From Cellulomonas gilvus ATCC 13127 (GTDB taxonomy: Bacteria; Actinomycetota; Actinomycetes; Actinomycetales; Cellulomonadaceae): DNA of 64,000 nucleotides. The position numbers were made by a program, and so were the translations under genes. The DNA lies in assembly GCF_000218545.1 (NCBI RefSeq), contig NC_015671.1:1798001-1862000 (forward strand), read 5' to 3'. The notes under the pieces were generated by a model. That model was not told the DNA's origin. It did no database searches and saw nothing but the letters and a program-made list of their open reading frames with translations. Below, piece after piece: positions 60,589 through 64,000 of this stretch. Numbering within the stretch: the first letter of the stretch is position 1; the number at the start of each line of letters is the position of its first letter.

Positions 60589-61353
60589 TCAGCGGCGGGG
60601 TGCGCGCAGCGCGCGGTCCAGCAGCGCGTCGAAGACCTCGGACAGCTCGGTCGCGGCGGCCCCGGGCCACGCGTGCACGGGCTGGGCCGCGCCCTGGGCC
60701 TGCTGCAACGCGGCGCGCTCGGGAACCTGCGGCGTGAGCATCAGCGGCCCGTACAGCGACCGGAGCTCGTCCAGGCGGAACGCCTGCTCCAGGGAACGGG
60801 CCCGGACCCGGTTCACGACGATGCCCAGCGGCTGCAGGTTGGGCGCCGGGCCGCGTCGCAGCTCGTCGATGGTGCGCATCGCGCGTCCCACGGCCATCAC
60901 GGCGAACAGCCCCGGTTCGGTGACCACCACGGCGCGGTCGCACGCGGTCAGGCCGATCCGGGTCAGCGATCCGAGCGACGGCGGGCAGTCGACCAGCACC
61001 AGGTCGTACCCCGTCAGGCCCGTCAGGGCGTACCTCAGGCGGCCGAGCTCGTGGTCGTCCAGGCGGTCGTGCCGCACGTTGCGCTCGGAGCCGGGCAGCA
61101 CGTCCAGGCCCGCATCGGCCCATGTGCTCGCAAGCGTGGCCGCACGCACCGCGGCCTCGCCCGGGTCGTCGAGCACCGTGGCGACGTCGACGCCCTCGGG
61201 CTGCACGCCCAGCGACATCGTCGAGTCACCCTGCGGGTCCATGTCGACGACGAGCGTGCGCAGCCCACGCTCGAGCGCGGCGGACGCCAGACCGAGCGTC
61301 ACGGACGTCTTGCCGACGCCACCCTTCAGACTGCACACCCCGAGCACCAGCAC
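60589..61353 (-). CDS. Orphan ParA/MinD-type ATPase
   Basis: 254 residues. The deviant Walker A motif is CSLKGGVGKTSVTLGLAS, Walker A' is VVDMDPQGDSTMSLG, and Walker B is LVLVDCPPSLGSL. No ParB or cargo gene is adjacent, so its partner is unknown. GTG 61353 follows TACGGT by 6 nt, fitting a leaderless transcript. It converges on the second merR gene. Confidence 0.88.
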   Translation of the reverse strand: MLVLGVCSLKGGVGKTSVTLGLASAALERGLRTLVVDMDPQGDSTMSLGVQPEGVDVATVLDDPGEAAVRAATLASTWADAGLDVLPGSERNVRHDRLDDHELGRLRYALTGLTGYDLVLVDCPPSLGSLTRIGLTACDRAVVVTEPGLFAVMAVGRAMRTIDELRRGPAPNLQPLGIVVNRVRARSLEQAFRLDELRSLYGPLMLTPQVPERAALQQAQGAAQPVHAWPGAAATELSEVFDALLDRALRAPRR

Positions 61354-61359
61354 CGGGTC

Positions 61360-61365
61360 ACCGTA
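61360..61365 (-). promoter_or_regulatory. -10 box for leaderless orphan parA transcript
   Basis: The minus strand reads TACGGT, then GACCCG, then GTG. Confidence 0.5.
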
Positions 61366-61503
61366 TCGGGTGCACCGCGTCGACGAAGAACCGCCGGCGC
61401 GAGGCGCGGGACGTGCCGCGCAGCGCGTGCGCCCAGGTCAGCACCGTCACAGACTGGTCCCGAGCCCGCACCCCGCGGGCCCGACGCCCGGTGAAGGAGC
61501 GCC

Positions 61504-61662
61504 ATGACCGAGACCGACCCCCGCCACGAGGACGCGACGCCCCTCGGCAGCACCGACGAGGTCCCGCTGCTCGAGTTCGACGAGACCATCCCGCCGCGCC
61601 CCGAGGAGGACGTGGCCGACGTCGCGCGCGCGACGCCCGATCCGCTCGGGCACGGCGCGTGA
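61504..61662 (+). CDS. 52-residue acidic protein of unknown function
   Basis: ATG with AAGGAG 5 nt upstream. The peptide begins MTETDPRHEDATPLGSTDEV and contains PLLEFDETIPPRPEED; it is strongly acidic and probably disordered. No family recognised. The ribosome site and local codon pattern make it plausible. Confidence 0.5.
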   Translation: MTETDPRHEDATPLGSTDEVPLLEFDETIPPRPEEDVADVARATPDPLGHGA

Positions 61663-61699
61663 GCAGGGACGTCCGTCGCATCTAGGGCATCCTGTACCG

Positions 61700-62194
61700 G
61701 TGCAGATCTCCCAGGCGACCGAGGACGACTGGGCAGCCGTGTCCACCATCCGGCTCCGTGCCCTCCGCGAGGACCCCGATGCGTTCGGCTCGACGCTCGA
61801 GCGCGAGGAGCGGTTCAAGGAGAAGCACTGGCGCATGCGCATGCGTACCGTGCCGACCTGGCTCGCGTTCGACGAGGCGGGCGAGCCCCGCGGCATCATC
61901 TCGATGCTGCAGGAGCCCGGGTCGCCGAAGGACGACCGGCACGTGGTCGGGCTGTGGGTGGCGCCCGAGTCACGCCGTCAGGGCCTGGCGTGGGCACTGC
62001 TCGACGCGATCCGGCACGCCGCGATCGCCGACGGTGCGCGCACCGTGTCGCTGTGGCTGGTGGACGGCAACCACGCGGCCGGCGACCTGTACGTGCGCGC
62101 CGGGTTCACGCGCACCGGCGAGCGCATGGCGACACCGCGAGACGCGGACGTCATCGAGGAGCGGTACGTCCTGGAGCTCCCGCGCCCCGCATAA
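61700..62194 (+). CDS. GNAT-family N-acetyltransferase
   Basis: 164 residues. It begins QISQATEDDWAAVSTIRLRA; the acetyl-CoA motif is VVGLWVAPESRRQGLAWALL near residue 80, and the C-terminal NHAAGDLYVRAGFTRTGER is the second GNAT motif. Substrate unknown. GTG 61700 follows CATCCT by 6 nt, fitting a leaderless transcript. Confidence 0.92.
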   Translation: MQISQATEDDWAAVSTIRLRALREDPDAFGSTLEREERFKEKHWRMRMRTVPTWLAFDEAGEPRGIISMLQEPGSPKDDRHVVGLWVAPESRRQGLAWALLDAIRHAAIADGARTVSLWLVDGNHAAGDLYVRAGFTRTGERMATPRDADVIEERYVLELPRPA

Positions 62195-62256
62195 CGGGCC
62201 GTCTGCCTGAGCGGCGCCCTTGCGCGCAGCACGGGGTGTGCTGACATGCTGGCCCG

Positions 62257-62610
62257 ATGGAACGCGTTCTGGGCATCGGCGGCTACTTCTTGCGTGCGGA
62301 CGACCCGGCGGCGCTGACCGCGTGGTATCGGGAGTGCCTCGGCCTGGACGCCGAGGCGCAGGAGCTCTGGCGTCAGGACGCCGGCGTCACGGTGTTCGCG
62401 ACGTTCGAGCCGCAGTCGGACTACTTCGGCTCCCCGGACCAGCGCGTGATGCTGAACTTCCGCGTGCGGGACCTGGACGCGATGCTCGCGCAGCTGCGTG
62501 AGCGCGGGGCGGACGTCGCGCCAGAGGTCCAGGACATGGAGGGCGTCGGGCGGTTCGGGTGGGTCACCGATCCCGAGGGCAACCGCATCGAGCTCTGGCA
62601 GCCCGCCTGA
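62257..62610 (+). CDS. Single-domain VOC/glyoxalase-like protein
   Basis: 117 residues. The two beta-alpha-beta3 halves are visible as LGIGGYFLRADDPAALTAWY and RVMLNFRVRDLDAMLAQLRE, ending FGWVTDPEGNRIELWQP, the typical C-terminal Glu metal-ligand strand. Function may be antibiotic binding, lyase or unknown. The ATG follows CATGCT by 6 nt. Confidence 0.9.
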   Translation: MERVLGIGGYFLRADDPAALTAWYRECLGLDAEAQELWRQDAGVTVFATFEPQSDYFGSPDQRVMLNFRVRDLDAMLAQLRERGADVAPEVQDMEGVGRFGWVTDPEGNRIELWQPA

Positions 62611-62621
62611 CGCAGCCCACG

Positions 62622-63260
62622 TCAGCGCGACGCGTGGGCCAGGCGCTGGGCGCCGGGTCCGCTCAGCCGCGCGGCGGCCGCCCCGCGCCCCGCCATCGCG
62701 AGGACCAGGTCGAGCGTGGTGCCGGTGACCTCCGGCCCGTCACCCGCACGGAAGTCGCTGTCGGTCGCGACGAGGCGCAGCCCCCGCGCGGCGCGGCGCG
62801 AGTTGACCGCGAAGTCCTTGCGCACGTACCCCTCGGCCACCGCGACCACGGACTCGGCGGCCGGCGCGGTGGCGATCCCGAGCGGCTCACGGACGTCCTG
62901 CGCGTGCACCACGACCTCACCGAGCCAGGCCCAGAGGTCACCTGTCGCCGCGATGCGGGAGGGCACGACCGACCGGAACCTCTCGAGCGTCTCGCCGGGC
63001 GCCGTCCCGCGGTGCTCGGCCAGGCGGCGCTCGTTGTGCACCGCCGCATCGAAGCGGGCCGCGGCGATGCTCCTGAGCCAGGCCCACCGGGCGGTGCTCG
63101 CGGCCGCCGTCAGGTGCGCGACGACGTCCTGGACGGTCCAGCGGTCGCACGCGGACGGAGCCGCCCACTGCTCGGGCGTCAGGGCCGCGAGATCGTCGGC
63201 CAACCGCGCGCGTTCGGCGGCGATCGCGTTCCAGTACTGCTCAGTCGTCCAGGACGGCAT
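62622..63260 (-). CDS. Maleylpyruvate isomerase-like, DinB-fold protein
   Basis: 212 residues. The N-terminal mycothiol-dependent maleylpyruvate isomerase domain (TIGR03083-type) is seen in SWTTEQYWNAIAAERARLAD, DRWTVQDVVAHLTAAAST and GEVVVHAQDVREPLG, the last two carrying the three metal-binding His. Members use mycothiol, fitting an actinobacterium, but the substrate is unknown. The ATG has AAGGAGC upstream. It is divergent from an HxlR regulator. Confidence 0.87.
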   Translation of the reverse strand: MPSWTTEQYWNAIAAERARLADDLAALTPEQWAAPSACDRWTVQDVVAHLTAAASTARWAWLRSIAAARFDAAVHNERRLAEHRGTAPGETLERFRSVVPSRIAATGDLWAWLGEVVVHAQDVREPLGIATAPAAESVVAVAEGYVRKDFAVNSRRAARGLRLVATDSDFRAGDGPEVTGTTLDLVLAMAGRGAAAARLSGPGAQRLAHASR

Positions 63261-63286
63261 CACGGGCTCCTTCGTCGTCGGCACTT

Positions 63287-63310
63287 CGGAAACAGTAGTG
63301 CACACTTCCG
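63287..63310. promoter_or_regulatory. Candidate HxlR operator
   Basis: CGGAA and TTCCG flank a 14-bp centre containing GTGCAC, in the divergent region. Confidence 0.4.
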
Positions 63311-63326
63311 ATGCGCGACCACGGGG

Positions 63327-63332
63327 TACATT
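63327..63332 (+). promoter_or_regulatory. -10 box for leaderless hxlR transcript
   Basis: TACATT, then CAGCCG, then GTG 63339. Confidence 0.5.
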
Positions 63333-63338
63333 CAGCCG

Positions 63339-64000
63339 GTGGGCACGCGACGCACGTACGGCTCGTACAACGACGGCTGCGCGACCGCGCACGCCCTCGA
63401 CCTGATCGGCGAACGCTGGACCATGATCGTCGTGCGTGAGCTGCTGCTGGGCCCCAAGAGGTTCGCGCACCTGCAGCAGGACGTGCAGGGCATCGGGCCG
63501 TCGGTCCTGGCGCAACGACTCCAGCACCTCGAGTCCGAGGGCATCGCGGAGCGCCGCCACCTGCCGGCCCCTGCCGACGTCGACGTGTACGCGCTCACCG
63601 AGCGCGGGCTGCGGCTCGAGGCCGTGAACACCGCCCTCGCGACGTGGGCGGCCGACTCGCCCGGTCTGCTGTGGGACGCGGACATGAGCCCGGACACTCT
63701 CGTCCTGGCGATGCGTGCGCACGCGCGTCCGCGCGTCGACCGGGCGGACCCGACCGTCGTCGCGCTCCACCTGGTGGACTCACGCCGCGAGGGCGCCGCG
63801 CCCGTCGCGTACACCGCCACGATGACCGACGAGCGCACGACCGTGGTCCGGGACGCCGCGGGACCCGCAGCGCCGCACGCCGTGCTGCGGGCGACGACGC
63901 GCGCGCTCAAGCGCGTGATCATCGGCGGAGCGGCGCTCGAGCCGTCGCCCGACCTGCAGGTCGAGGGGGAGCGCGGGGCGGTCGACGCGCTGGTGAGGGC
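63339..64000 (+). CDS. HxlR-family transcriptional regulator (cut by window edge)
   Basis: 220 codons are visible; the stop is beyond the window. The HxlR winged helix is at ~10-105: HALDLIGERWTMIVVRELLL, GPKRFAHLQQDVQGIGPSVL, AQRLQHLESEGIAERRHLPA and VYALTERGLRLEAVNTALAT. A C-terminal domain of SCP2-like type follows, as in longer actinobacterial HxlR proteins. It probably controls the divergent DinB-like gene. The start was chosen from promoter spacing. Confidence 0.88.
   Translation, partial: MGTRRTYGSYNDGCATAHALDLIGERWTMIVVRELLLGPKRFAHLQQDVQGIGPSVLAQRLQHLESEGIAERRHLPAPADVDVYALTERGLRLEAVNTALATWAADSPGLLWDADMSPDTLVLAMRAHARPRVDRADPTVVALHLVDSRREGAAPVAYTATMTDERTTVVRDAAGPAAPHAVLRATTRALKRVIIGGAALEPSPDLQVEGERGAVDALVR

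Overview
The window is very GC-rich actinobacterial chromosome and fits a cellulolytic member of the Cellulomonadaceae, probably a Cellulomonas species. The evidence is secreted GH6 and GH5 cellulases with family 2 carbohydrate-binding modules, a GH3 beta-glucosidase, LacI-type regulators, GTG-rich starts and conserved actinobacterial gene orders. There is no sign of phage, insertion sequence, rRNA or CRISPR. Species assignment is inference; no search was run.

Layout. 1-13.5 kb is core chromosome: the 3' part is a minus-strand pentose-phosphate pair (tkt, tal), then ctaB, xerD, and a tightly overlapping run parA-scpA-scpB-rluB-tyrA-cmk-plsC-der-membrane protein, closed by a tRNA-Pro. This order (ParA, ScpA, ScpB, RluB, Cmk, Der) is also found in mycobacteria.

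13.7-18.9 kb is the most unusual part. A SARP/AfsR-type regulator on the plus strand faces a minus-strand unit made of a MauE-like membrane protein, a membrane-anchored CxxC thioredoxin-like protein and an ABC exporter. These are followed by a separately promoted 37-residue peptide that has no acidic residues and four cysteines spaced exactly ten residues apart. Both minus-strand promoters carry three heptamer direct repeats at 11-bp period just upstream of a -10 box, which is the architecture of SARP operators. I read this as an undescribed disulfide-peptide production and export system under a local activator.

18.9-33.8 kb is accessory metabolism and regulation: a two-domain VOC protein, an F420/NADP-type oxidoreductase divergent from a MarR regulator with palindromic operators, a desaturase, divergent GH13 and GH3 glycosidases, TetR, a guanidinium exporter (SMR) under a recognisable guanidine-III riboswitch, a lipase-like hydrolase, a universal stress protein, YbaK, pirin, and a sigma factor-methylguanine methyltransferase operon. 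33.5-42.5 kb holds mqo, an App1 phosphatase, Dps, a two-gene LigD (separate ligase and polymerase proteins) divergent from Ku, a PolX-type PHP protein, and HU. 42.6-52 kb has threonine aldolase, GH5 and GH6 cellulases, a LacI repressor, and a large LacI-sensor/PAS/degenerate-GGDEF protein.

52-64 kb returns to core functions: a DbpA-type helicase, then a locus closely matching the mycobacterial Rv1822-Rv1830 order (CDP-alcohol phosphatidyltransferase, DUF881, small basic protein, DUF881, GarA, FtsR-like MerR, DUF151 nuclease, second MerR) but without gcvH. It ends with an orphan ParA and small acetyltransferase, VOC, DinB-like and HxlR genes, the last cut by the window edge.

Many starts sit 6-7 nt downstream of a TAnnnT-like or nAnnnT hexamer with no Shine-Dalgarno sequence. 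I treat these as leaderless transcripts and used them to choose starts.
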